DNA of 64,000 nucleotides from Azadirachta indica (lineage: Eukaryota; Streptophyta; Magnoliopsida; Sapindales; Meliaceae): contig CM040453.1 of NCBI GenBank assembly GCA_022749755.1, positions 7,214,102 to 7,278,101 of the forward strand. Direction: 5' to 3'. Numbering within the stretch: the stretch's first letter is position 1; the number at the start of each line of letters is the position of its first letter. The translations under genes and the position numbers were made by a program. The notes under the pieces are model-generated. The model was not told where the DNA came from and ran no database searches. It saw only the letters and a list, made by a program, of their open reading frames with translations. Positions 13,796 to 25,323 of the stretch are shown here, in pieces.

Positions 13796-15664
13796 TATAA
13801 AGTACAAAAATGTTCGTAATAGTAGGTTTGTCTTCTAGGGAGTCGAAGCGGCTATTTTTTATCGGTCAAATGACAGAAGATGTGCTTATATTAATTAAAT
13901 AATTATAAATTTTTATAAAAATGACATCATTAGTCACCTTCAATGGCATACATAAAATTTTGAAAAATAACTAGAAATGCCCTCATTTGTCCCTAAATTT
14001 ATAAAAATGCCGTTCTCTAAAATTTTCATTAAAAAATACCCTAAAATTTCTCATTAAGACGAAAACACCTCCATGCCTATGTTTTGTTCGAAACAAACCA
14101 AACTACCTATTTTCATATATTTTGAGCAACTTTAAACAACATTTGAGCAATTTTGATTAATTTTCAAGCACCAATGGTCGGTTTTTTTCACTTTACTGCA
14201 ACAATTTAACGTCAAAAGGTTAGGTTTATTTTTAATTTGCATGGACTTGCATTCTGGGCGTAATTAGAGTGTTAAAATCTGTTAATTGATTTTGTTATTG
14301 TTTTGAATTGGATGTTTGGTGGCGGTATGGAAGAATGTTGATGGTTTTTATTTAATTTGCGACTGTGTCAGATGACAATTGCAAGACCTTCGAGCAAGTT
14401 CACGCTCGAAGGTGTTTTTGTTCTCACTTTCAAGTTAACCTTTACGCTCGAAACTATAATTTTGAGCACGAAGGGAAACTACAATTTCGATTGCGAACAA
14501 AAATAACCCTTGAGTGTGTACTTGCTCGAAGGTGTTTGATGTTGACTCAAGAAAAATCTCGAAGGTCACATTTCGAACATGAGAGCACATTCGAGCATTG
14601 AGCTTGCTCGAAGGTGCTATAATGATTGAAATGTGACCTTCGAACATTTTGCTTGCTTGAACTCGAAGGCTTGCTCAAAACAATAAGATTCTTCATGCTT
14701 GAAAGGCTTACTCAAAATAGCACGATTCTTCATGCTCGAAACTATAAGTGCGATCATGAAGAATCTTGAAGTTTCGAACAAGAACACATTCGAGCGTGCA
14801 GTTTCGAGCAACAGCAAAACTATTTTAATTGATATAAAAATATATCGAGCAATGCTCTAGTATTTATTAATTGATTGATATATATATATATGCATATATT
14901 CAAAATTGTCTATATATTAAAATAAATAAATAATTGATTAATTTGATTATCTGTTATTTCCCTTATTTTGGTTAATTGATATATATTTAAATTTGTTAAC
15001 ATATTAAGTAAAATAAATAAGTAATAATTGATTTGATATAATTGAAATATAGAGGTATTAGATATGTATTAAAATCAAATATAAGTATGTTTATTAAATA
15101 TTGATGAACTGAAACTGGCATGTTTATAGGCGATATGGTGATAGTATCCAAAACATTGTAAACGAAGAAGGTAAACCACTTTGAGGCTGTGGTGACTTCG
15201 TTGTTTTATGTTCGTGATCTTAGGGTGATTCGGGAGAAGCTCACACGGAAGTAGTGGCGATTGTTCAAACGGACCTGCTTGGGCTATTTCTTAGACATTA
15301 ACCCGAATCTATCATTTTCTGGAAACCTTGTTCATCAAATGATTATGCATGGGGTTGAGACTAAAGGTGCAAAGTATAAGCTATGGTACATTGTAGAAGG
15401 CATTACTATGAGGCTTTCCCGAGTTGAGTTTGCGTTGATCACGAGGTTAAGGTTTGAACCATTTCCTGAGGTTGTTTTTGAGAGCGATCGACTCAAGAAT
15501 AAATATTTTAGAAGGGCTACATCCATCCTACTATACATGGTATAGGAAGTTTACGAGGGGATAGACTTGAGACAGATACCTGATATTGATGCAATTAAGT
15601 TGTCATTGTACTACCTGATCAAGCATATATTGATAGGTCATGGTATTAGATACACTTTTGAGAT
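13796..15664. repeat. Tandem duplication, copy B
   Basis: Second copy of the unit at 11939-13795, adjoining it without spacer. It continues directly into the rest of the MULE, so it is the copy joined to the protease gene. The 9-mer TAAAATTTT recurs here at 13953-13961, showing that host flank was included in the duplicated segment. Confidence 0.88.
14385..14820. repeat. Subterminal motif array in MULE (copy B)
   Basis: Counterpart of 12525-12960 in the second tandem copy, with the same motif order. It lies immediately upstream of the better-preserved DUF1985 reading frame, where a promoter would be expected. Confidence 0.75.
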
Positions 15665-16134
15665 GTGGCTGCTTAGTATTATAGATGATCTTGATGAGTT
15701 TGATCAGTTTTCATGGGGCTCTTTAGCTTGGTTATACATCTACTAGTGTTTGAGTTATATTATGGGAGGCCAAATCGAACACTTTAAAAAAAAGTCTGTA
15801 GTGGCAAAGGTTGAGGGGAAGATGTATATTAACCGATATAACTTGGAAAGTTTTTCGATAGCTTTTCAGGTACTACCTTGGAATATTAATTAGTGAATTG
15901 CTTTATGTATGTTGGAAGATATGTTTTAATTGTCAAGCCTAAATTGATCTATTTATATTATTTTTGCAGATATGGATGTATGAGGCCATATTCATTGCAA
16001 GTCCAGAGTTTGGGATACGTATTGGTGACTGCCTACCATGTATATTAAGGTGGCATTAAAAGTCTAAGAATGTCCGCACAAAAGACTTGAAGACATACAT
16101 ATTCAAGGCAAAAATAGTAAGTACAGTCGACACA

Positions 16135-16227
<93 letters not shown>

Positions 16228-18322
16228 TACTACTACTACTAATTTATGCACGAACGTTGTGTGATTTTTGGCCTAAAAATACTTTTCATTTAAAATGATT
16301 GGATATTTACTATGGTACAGGGGCTAATCGTGTTGTGGTTGTTACAGCCTACGGTGAAAGAGCGGCATTGCTATATGTTGAACGTTTAGTAGAGGTGATT
16401 GGAGATGCATTGTTTACTGATGCATTCATAGGAGATAATGAGGAGGAGCCCAAGTTGCAGGATGAGCCTGACAATACAGTTACACCTAATGAGCACGACA
16501 ATAGGCCCTACACCGCTAATACTGTAGACTTTTCCATGCCTACCGCATTTGTTATCCCCACTGATGCAGCATCATCACCATTATCGGTTATGTATATTCT
16601 TAACATTTCGAGCATTTCAATTATAAAAGTATTTGTATCATTAAATTTCTAGTGCCTCGTAGTAACCCTTACCTTCGTATTAACAATAATGACATCTGCG
16701 ACTTTTTTGTGCCTGCAGACAAACGAAGGCACGGCCAGAGTTCTCGATTGATAAGAAGAAGGATTAGTTTGGAGATCATAATTTCCCAACACATGATGAC
16801 ATCTATGACATAACTTCTGCTTACTACGTGCTGATTTCGATGCTTTTAGCCATAAGCAGGATAGTGCAATGTAATAGCACTAAGATGCGCTGCTTCAACT
16901 GATTGAGAATGTTCATCGTATACTTCGGCTTGAGCCATATATTTGATCATTGGAGGCACAGATATCCCTTTTAAAATCAAGTTGTGCATTGTTCAGTTAT
17001 TTATATAATGTATATGGCACTAAAAAATCTGTTACTATGTTATAAGTTTAGTATCTTGGTGGCAAAGGTTGGATTTGTGATTTTTGGTGATATTGCGTGC
17101 CTAAGGCCTCATTGTTATTGAAATGTTAGTTATAGTTATAGAAATACAAGTGCTTAATTTTGAAAATATCGATTTTACATTGGGAAACTCTGTCCCTTTT
17201 TTTTTTAATTGACTTCTGAACCTATATTTTTATTTTTCAAGTGCACACTCATAGGGATTCGAGTGTTAGCATTATTCCCAAACTCCTATTAGGCCTAGAT
17301 AACTGCTTTGGCTTAACGTACACGAAGTCCCAGTCATCCAAGATTCTATAAATTAACCCTTTGTATAGGCGTAGACTGACGAACACGAGGGTTAGGCCCT
17401 ATTACGGCCCTAAGTACCAGATTCAACCCTCCGTGCATCACGATAAGTTGTACAAATGGTTTATATGATGGATTTCTACCCTCAGGGCATGCATTAAGGG
17501 CGAGACCGTCACGATTGCTCTAGAATAGCTTTAGGTTGTCTCTGAAACCAGAAGCTAACAACAACATGCTTGATGATACTGTAACTTGATCTACCAAATA
17601 TATATTACAATACTACTGATTTTAAGTTTTTTTTTATTTCTTGGTTGTATGCAAAAAGGCAACTAACAACATTATTTTTCTATTCTGACCTATCATTACG
17701 TAGCATATTACGGAGTATATCGATATGCTTGCACATCATCAATTCATTTGTAAGGACCGAGTTCCACAGCATTGGACCGTAGTGCCCCCACATCTAATGG
17801 TGAGTTACCTTAGATAAATTATTTTTTGCGTTCTTATGATTGTTAGTTACTTATTACTAACTTGACCCCTTTTTTTAGTCCATAGTACGTGCGATATATG
17901 ATGGGTATTTGACTATTGATTTAAGTGAAGAGACCTTCTATCCTAACAGCAACGTTGAGTTGTTTGCGATGGGTAGGAGAAGTTGTCTGCACAGGGAATG
18001 AGTTTTGGTAGACATGGTTTACTTGCTCGTATATGTTTGCGACGATCACTGGGTGGCTACGGAGATTCTCTTGGTAGAGACGCAGATCTGTATCTACTAT
18101 TCTGTACCTGATGCACACTCAAATGTTGAGATGGACACTACTCTTCAACCATTATATTGTCTGTTACCCCATCTACTGGGCATCTCTTGTGAGACACCAA
18201 ATTCTGGAGATTGCGAGATTTTTACCTGTATGTTTATATATTATTTAGGACTAGGTATTCCATTAGATTTTGGGTCAGATGATAGACTTAGTTTGAGGTC
18301 GAGAGTGTCGATCAACCTATGA
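15118..18322 (+). pseudogene. DUF1985 + Ulp1-like cysteine protease gene of the MULE, degenerate
   Basis: The first part, about 15118-16110, reads as DUF1985 (for example GYFLDINPNLSFSGNLVH and RLSRVEFALITRLRFEPFPE, then FEMWLLSIIDDLDEFDQFSW), with an intron likely after 15870 (GTACTACC to TTTTGCAG). A variable middle near 16319-16600 is acidic. The C-terminal part, about 17690-18322, resembles Ulp1 (C48) peptidases that cleave SUMO-like tags: FICKDRVPQHWTVVPPH, then VYLLVYVCDDHWVATEI (catalytic His), YYSVPD (candidate Asp) and TPNSGDCEIFTCMF (catalytic Cys). Stops interrupt it near 15170, 15543, 15743 and 18000, so no full protein is expected. Confidence 0.75.
16136..16240. repeat. TTA trinucleotide microsatellite with CTA tail
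   Basis: About 30 consecutive TTA units followed by five CTA units, inside what looks like an intron of the DUF1985/Ulp1 gene (donor GTAAGTAC just upstream). The reverse-strand polyisoleucine frame across it is an artefact. Confidence 0.95.
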
Positions 18323-18924
18323 ATAAGACAGTTGTTATACTTTTTGTGTTGACTATTTGTATTTATGCACATGTATATACATATATATTTACTAATCTTT
18401 TTCAATGGTATTTATTGATTAATTTACTTATCTGTTTTCTTTTTTTTTTCCAAGTATTACATATATAATCATCGCTTAAAATGCCTAAATGGACACACTT
18501 AAAAAAACCAATTACTATTTTCTTAATTATGTATTTTGGTAAAAATAAAAAATAGTTTTCATATAATTATAATTGAATTGAGCGTAAAATAAATAATTAA
18601 ATTGATTAAAACTCCTAATTGATCGTTAACAAGAAATGACATGTATAATTTTAATGATAATTAATCCAATCAACAAAATATCATGATTAAAATTGCATTG
18701 AGATTACACAATCACACCGATAATGAACCTGGTCACTTATGTATTTGAACTAGATATTATAGGAAATGTTTAACTATTAACAATATTAAATTTCAATTTT
18801 CTGCCCTCTTACATGACATCTCAAGTACCCTGTGGTCAATTATTGTTGTCAAAAAAAGATCCGAGTCATTTTTGAATGTCTACTTATTTTTTTTTTTTCA
18901 TCTCTATGTGTAATATACACTCTG

Positions 18925-19130
18925 TCTTGTTTACTCGAAATCATAGTTTTAAGCAAGATACTTGAAACTGCTTTCGAGTAACTTGCTCGAAGTTTCGAAT
19001 ATCTTGCTCGAGACAAGACTCTTGAGCAAGTCACTTGAAAATAATTTTAAGTATTTTGCTCGAAATCATAATTTCCAGCAAACAAAAAACATCGTACTCG
19101 AGACTATAGTTTCGAGTTTTCCAGTAACCC
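18925..19130. repeat. Central TCGAG-type motif array of the MULE
   Basis: A third cluster of motifs such as CTTGCTCGAAG, CTTGCTCGAGAC, TTTCGAGTAACTTGC and GTACTCGAGAC. It lies between the 3' ends of the convergent protease and transposase genes. It is related to, but not a copy of, the subterminal arrays. Confidence 0.7.
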
Positions 19131-19462
19131 TGCGAAAATCATGAAAGCTGTGCATTTTCAATAACATACCCAGACTCTGCTAAAATATTTTGACAATCCG
19201 AATATATCATTCATATAAAAAAAAATTTTTTAATTACATATAAGATAGATAGTCGGTAAAAATCAAATGCAATAATCCGTGCAAAAATACAAATCTAAAG
19301 CAATACAAAGCATAAAAAATACAAAGTAATAAAGAAAAAATTACACAGTCACTCTGGCATGTTGAAGGGGATCGAATTCCTGTTTGTGGCGCGATTATGG
19401 CTCACTTATAGACAACAACTACACCTCTTCGTAACCACATCTTCCCCAATGGATGGAATACA

Positions 19463-21980
19463 CTATTTCCTTTGACAGCCAGTAGGAGAATGCTGTCTTG
19501 GTGGCTTGACAATAGGTTCTCTGATCTTAGGTGGAACCATCCAGTCTACATCATTGCCTAAAGGATGAATAGGCTCTACGTATGCGGCTAAGTGCACATT
19601 GTGGTGTAATAGTATGAGCACAATGAATTGTTTGAAAGCTGAATGTGTCTGTAAGCAGCAAGGGCATGGGAACACTATAGTTGTTAAATATCAAAGTATC
19701 TAAAACTACGTTTCTTTTCTCGTAGATTGACCACCTCGATGTTGTCCCAGTCTTTTACCTCGAACATAAATTGTAATAGTGGGTGCACGGACATGGTGCG
19801 TGACAACTCTATTTATTTATCAACTTTTGTTTGCACAGTCTCTGTCAAGTAGTTATCTTTCGCAACGGCTAGCTCTTTATGTTCATAAAACCACCTTTAC
19901 ACCAATGATCATATGTAGTCAATTAAAGTAATGATTGAGAGATGCCAAATGTGCCTAAGTATAAAGTTCATACTTTCAGCAATGTTTATAGTCAGCATAT
20001 CATATCGTCTTGATGGAAAGCGTGACCTTGCCCACATATGGAGTCCCACATCATATTTTAAGTACTTTATTGCTGTAGGATGCATTATTCGCAAGTTGTC
20101 TATATATTGGTTGAAATCACTGTCTCGATATGCATCAGCAGCCTTGAAATATGCGGCCATGAATATGTCAATTTTTCGTTGTCTCATCTTATACGTCGCC
20201 TTCAAATTTTCAGATATATGGTAAGTACAAAATTCGTGAGTTGCTTCAAGAAATATTGTGTTAATTCCTTTATGTATGCTACTGTGTAGATCTGAAATGA
20301 AAACTAAATTCTTAATTAGCCCAATTGCTTAGTATAACTTCTGGAAAAATCACTCCCATGATGCATTATTTTCGAAGTCAACAACACTAAAAGCAATAGG
20401 AAAACATTTGTCCATTCCCATCTTGTGCTGCAACAACAATCAACGTTCCTCGGTATTTGCCCTTCAGAAATAAACCATCAACAACGATAACAGGATGAAT
20501 GGCATTGCGAAATCCTCGAATAAATGGCCTTAAAACTATAAAAAAGTACAAAAAGTAGTCATCTGCATCAATTTTAATCGTCGTTACTGACCTAAATTTT
20601 TCTGCTCTAACACATGACAATACAACGGAAGCTCCTTGAACGACAGAGCTGGATCTCCGCACATCCTCAATACTTCTTCCCTGTTATGCCATGTCTTGGA
20701 GTATGGTAAACGAATCCCGTATTCACTTTGAATGTCATCACGAATATTCTTTAGGGTATAAATCCGACTAACGTCTTTGAATTTATCCTTTATAAGCTAA
20801 CCAATCAACCGACTGCTTGCTTATTAGTGCTCGTACTGTAACTGCTCATTTTGACAAGTATGCGTTGCTTATATAAGTATAACTCTAAAGAAGGCATCAT
20901 CTTTGTTCTTAATGGCATAAACTCGCCATTTACAACCCTCTACAATACACTTTGTCTCAAAATGGGTGGAATCTGACTTAAAAATCTTGAACTAGAAGTA
21001 GTTCTTTAGTGCTATCAACCCTAATCTGTCTCACAATTCCTATTTTGTAGTATAGATCTACCTAACACACACTTTCCCTACTCCAAAACTTTAGTATGCA
21101 TCGTTTACCCCAGTCGTAAACGATGGAATGAGAGCCAATGATCAGATATATTGATTCGCTTCTAATGGATAAGGCACCGAGCTACTTTTGTTACATGTTC
21201 CCCTAAGAACATCTTTTGTTCTCTCCGATTTGTCATCATCTGCCACGTTCCTATCTTCTTAATGATGCTAGAAATCTGTGGCATCGAAGTTTAATTGATT
21301 CTCATGGAACTCATGTCCTTGTCTTTCCTGACAGCAGGGTGAAGAATAACCTTCATCAATAGTGGTTACGTCATCATCAAGGTGGCTGACATTAGGCTCA
21401 TGAATTGATGGAGAGTTACATGCTTATGTCGATGGACATTGACATTCTTCACACCTTGAAGCTATGTAATTGCATTGACTATTTAACTGCCATTACTGAA
21501 ATGGCATTGACATAGTTGGAATAGCATTGCTTGACTAATTGCTTCCCCTTAATATAAATCGGGGTGACATAGTGGGTACAATAGTGGTTGGATGGTTGGA
21601 ACCGTGGGGACTTGAATGTGGTGCATCACTACCCTTTCTATAGTAAAATATAAGTAACATTGACACCTCACGCTAACATACTGTGCATGGTTCACATGAA
21701 TAAAGGCACAAAAAGTGGATTCTATATTAATTATCACTACCTTAGGTGAAGGCACTCCTAACATTTATGCACAATCAACAAATATTGCTTTCGCTACAAT
21801 CCTACACTTGGCTTGATTAATCCCATGTGCAGCGAATAACATCTGCATAAACTGTTCATACCCAATAGTCACATCAACATAGAACGACATTATTTCTCCA
21901 CTGACATAAATATCACAACCATTCGAAGAACGTTCCCATGAACCTTTAAAACAAGTAAGGATCATAACTTGTCCTGCCAT
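19463..21980 (-). pseudogene. MuDR-type transposase of the MULE, degenerate
   Basis: A likely start at 21980 gives MAGQVMILTCFKGSWERS, an N-terminal part typical of plant MULE transposases. The core at 20387-20662 contains HPVIVVDGLFLKGKYRGTL and VVAAQDGNGQ, the first catalytic Asp region of the MULE DDE domain. The segment 19909-20205 (AESMNFILRHI) matches the later transposase region. The block around 19463-19675 (CPCCLQTHSAFKQF, then LAAYVEPIHPLG) resembles a degraded SWIM zinc finger and tail. Stops and frameshifts separate these segments, so the gene is inactive as it stands. Confidence 0.8.
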
Positions 21981-22039
21981 AACTGTAACAACCTGCCTAA
22001 AATAATAATATTATTTCATTGCATCATAAAAACAAAAAA

Positions 22040-22260
22040 CAATTTCTTGATAATGGGATCTGGTCAACCGAGTAAGGTGAGATCTCACCTTACTTGAAAG
22101 TAATCGAAACTCTTAGTTTCAAGTAAGGTGAAATCTCACCTTACTCTATCTTTACTCGACAGCTTGTTTCGAGTAAGATGCACAAAACAAACTGTTGAGT
22201 TCGACTTTCGAGTATGACAGAACAGAAATTCTACAAACTCTTATTCTCGAGAGAGATCAA
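22040..22260. repeat. Right subterminal motif array with two palindromes
   Basis: Just upstream of the transposase start. It contains a perfect 24-base palindrome at 22071-22094 (half-site AGTAAGGTGAGA) and a near-perfect second one at 22122-22145, differing at one central base. They are followed by TACTCGA / TCGAGTA motifs related to the left array. Confidence 0.85.
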
Positions 22261-22436
22261 CTATCAAATATGCTTACCTTGAAATAAATATTGTAAATTA
22301 AATCAACAACACTTTAACACCAAGAATTAATTGAAATTAATACATATTAAGCAACATTATGATTTGGTTGGTTGAAGAAGAAGAAAAAAAAGAAGCAAAA
22401 GAAGAAGAAAACAAAGACGGATATGTGTGTTTTAAA

Positions 22437-22558
22437 TATGTGGGCATGAAGGTATTTTTGTCTAAAATGGATGAAAATGGGCATATTTGATTGAAAATTT
22501 TGGAGGAGGGCATTTTTTAATTTTTAGGGCCAAATGAGGGCATTTACGATTATTTCTG
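22437..22558 (-). repeat. Right terminal inverted repeat of the MULE
   Basis: Reverse complement of the left terminus with scattered mismatches. It ends in GATTATTTCTG just before the right 9-bp target duplication. Confidence 0.85.
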
Positions 22559-22567
22559 TAAAATTTT
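22559..22567. repeat. Right target-site duplication of the MULE
   Basis: TAAAATTTT, identical to the left 9-mer at 12090-12098. Confidence 0.85.
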
Positions 22568-22929
22568 CTAAATTTAATAACCATATAATAGAGATCGTCT
22601 TGATGCAATCGTATGTGTAATAATCAGAACATATTTGTTTATAAAATTTTCAAGATTGTGTTTCATTTCTAATTGTTTATAATGGATTCTGTTTGAAAAT
22701 TGAAAATTTCATTATTAATTTTACAGTAAGGTTCAATGCACCGAAAAATTTAATAATGCAAAGAGCACTAAACAGATTTATAGTCTTCGGTATCACAAAA
22801 TGGATTCTTTTGAAACAATATAGGCCAATTGTATTTAAGAAAAATATTAGGAACCTTAAATATTTAATTTAAACTCATAAAATTAATTTTATTATCTTAT
22901 GAATCCTACAAATTTTACAAGTAGACATT
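22568..22929. other. Spacer between MULE and storage-protein copy 1
   Basis: AT-rich DNA with no recognised feature. It is probably the 3' flank of the storage-protein-like copy 1. Confidence 0.5.
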
Positions 22930-25323
22930 TCACTCTACATTGTTTTGATTTTTTATTTCAAATCCTGAGTCCGCCCGTTGCTTGCATAGCTCAAGCTTGC
23001 TGATAAAATGAATAACAGCTTTGGCAGTATTGCGAGCTGCAACGGGTCCAAATTTATCAACCAAATTCTGTCCTGATTGTCTTCCAGCTAAGTCAGAAAG
23101 CCCTCGGATGACGATCACCCGGAACCCATTTGACAAGCTCGTCTGCAAATTGCACAAGTATTAATCGGTTACCTCTGCGGATATAAATAAGAATGAAGTT
23201 TGTGATGAAGAATTTTCTTGAGAGTTCAGGGCATTGTCGTTCTCTATAAATTTACTTTATAGATATAGAGTAATAGGAAAGCAAACAAATATCGAAATGT
23301 TAAAATCTTACCAGTACGACAGCTGAACTCTCCATGTCCACAGATGAAACATTGAAAGTTTGAAACAGGAAGTTGCTGTAAGCTGCATTGTCCACAAATA
23401 TGTTGGCAGTCGAGCTCCTAAGTCCAACTACCACCATGGGCTTTTCCGGAAGGCATAAGGTTGAGTTCACACATTGTTCCAGTGTCATCCCCTGAAACAA
23501 CGAGATCGAGCTTATGATGTTGTCGCTCAAACTTAAAATGGAGAAATGTAAGACTTGGGAACCTGTACGGTTGAATGTGGGCGTCTAACCTCTAAATTTG
23601 CGGAAAGCCGAAGCCATTGCTTAGTGATTGGTGCCCATATCAGAGGCTGAGCAGAGTTAGGCTCCCCTGACTCTGTAAAAAATTGCTTATAATTATACCC
23701 GATATGTCCCAAAAGATTAGAACCATGCCCTTCGGGTAAATTGTAGCTCTCAACATCCAGATGCGCAACAGCTGGGATCCAATGTTGCATTTGGGTTCTG
23801 CCAGGGTGATGAAATTTATAAGTCCAGGCTGCAATTGATTGAAATGATGGTAGAAAATAAAAACAGATTAAAGGTCAAAAGCGATTTGAAAGTAACATTA
23901 TGCTTATACTACCAGCCAATCCCAAATGCCAGTTTCAGCAAACTGTTTTGGGATTATGACATCTCCAATGGACAGTGACCTATTTGTATTGCCAGCAATG
24001 CCGAAATGGACAATCCCTGTAATGTCAAATAAATCCAGCATCTGTTGTGCGGCTGCTGCTGCATTCACCTGATTCAGGCAACAACACACGAAAATGAGCT
24101 TATAGATTGTTGATGATATGCTGAATTTTCTGGATACCATTGACAAACAGAAAATATCTATTAACTTGAGTTTATTTAGTTCTCATCTTAGTTATAATAT
24201 ACCAATTAGAGTTAGACACATGTAAGTTTATTATTGGAGGAAGAAAAAGGAGCATATAAAGTGACTTTTATAATAAAAAAAAGGTTTCTTGGAGAAGAAT
24301 ACAACACAGAAAAAATTCTACACATTTTCTAGCCCATTTCCCCGTATTTTCTCTTTTTTTGCTGCTGCATATTCTAATTTTTGAAGTGCTTATTTTTCTT
24401 CAATCTCTCCATCAATATTTTGTTCACTTGGAATGTTAGTTTGATGAATTAAGAAGATAAAATAGGTGGTGTTAGCTGAAACTACAGCCAACATATAAAT
24501 AAAAGCATTGCATGTGCGTTTCAGAATTCTCTCTTCACAGAAATCACACGATTGAATCATCTTCATCCTATTGCTTGACAATAAATGATGAGTGAGGTAT
24601 AAGTTTTGCAATTATAATCTATTAATTTTCACTCCAAGAAGTTCTGTCCTAGAATTCCAACCAGCATATTTACAATCATTTACAACAAGCTTATGCCAAA
24701 TTTATGGCTAAATAAAAATGCAACAAGGAGATTGGAGAAGCTTAACTCACCATTTCAATCCCACACCTCACGTACACTACTTTCTTCCCATTTACCTCCT
24801 CTACTCGATATCGTGTTCCTGCAATATCCAGCTACCTTCTTAAATACAAGAGAAAATCACAAAACCCATCAACTGAACATTCTTAAGTGCGGATGTCTGC
24901 ACCTTGTAAAATAAGAATTTGAATCTATACATGCCTTGTTGTGAAACAATGTCATATTCCTTCAAAGATGTATTTTAAGAATGCAGATATTCATGTGAAA
25001 GAACAACTTCATGATCTACAAATTTAATGGTGAAGAAAACAAATACCAGAAATATCCACAAATGGGTGCACAGGATGAGGCCTGAAGGTTCCAGTTGCAA
25101 AGAAAGCATCCTCTTCCGTTGAAAACACAGAGATTAGACCAATATATGGCCCTTTGCGGTGCAGCTCCTTGATTATATTCAAAGATTTTATCCTTTTTGA
25201 TGGCTTAGCTGATGCAGAAATAACCTCTGAAGAGAACAAAACCAGCAACATCAAGAATGAAGGAACTTGTTTTGCAGTCTTTTTTTGCCTTGAATTCCAG
25301 GAAACAAGAAGAAAATTGTGCAC
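22930..25323 (-). pseudogene. Bark-storage-protein-like gene, copy 1 (nucleoside phosphorylase fold), damaged
   Basis: The six exons match the intact copy at 31590-34145: 25047-25323, 24751-24818, 23913-24068, 23590-23797, 23312-23491 and 22930-23142. The fold is the PNP/UDP phosphorylase or methylthioadenosine nucleosidase type used by poplar bark storage proteins (QQMLDLFDITGIVHFGIAGN; SSVDMESSAVV; RGLSDLAG). Three changes are seen. The ancestral start aligned with MAAKQV reads KTAKQV, so translation would need an upstream Met (25323) or an internal one (25251). Exon 4 is 208 rather than 210 bases, a two-base deletion near 23775 that shifts the frame. The ancestral stop after the final Leu is lost, adding a short tail. 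Best read as a young pseudogene, though expression is not excluded. Confidence 0.8.

Larger units (their letters stand above)
12099..22558. mobile_element. Mutator-like element (MULE) carrying a Ulp1-type protease gene, degenerate
   Basis: The element starts GAGAAATAACTGGAAATGCC and its other end, reverse-complemented, starts CAGAAATAATCGTAAATGCC. The inverted repeats stay alignable for roughly 120 bases. A perfect 9-bp direct repeat TAAAATTTT flanks it (12090-12098 and 22559-22567), the target duplication expected for Mutator elements. Inside are a plus-strand DUF1985 plus Ulp1 peptidase gene (left half) and a minus-strand MuDR-type transposase (right half), pointing at each other. Plant MULEs carrying Ulp1-like genes are known (KAONASHI type), so the class is not new. 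Both genes contain several in-frame stops, so this copy appears non-autonomous. The size of 10.5 kb includes the 1.86 kb tandem duplication at the left end. Confidence 0.92.

Noticed and set aside
12525..14820. Motif arrays considered as a CRISPR array or satellite
   Set aside because: The units are degenerate, irregularly spaced and in both orientations, and the genome is plant; neither a CRISPR array nor a head-to-tail satellite fits.
16045..16251. Reverse-strand frame encoding a long polyisoleucine run
   Set aside because: It is simply the TTA microsatellite read in another frame and sits in an intron of the MULE gene.
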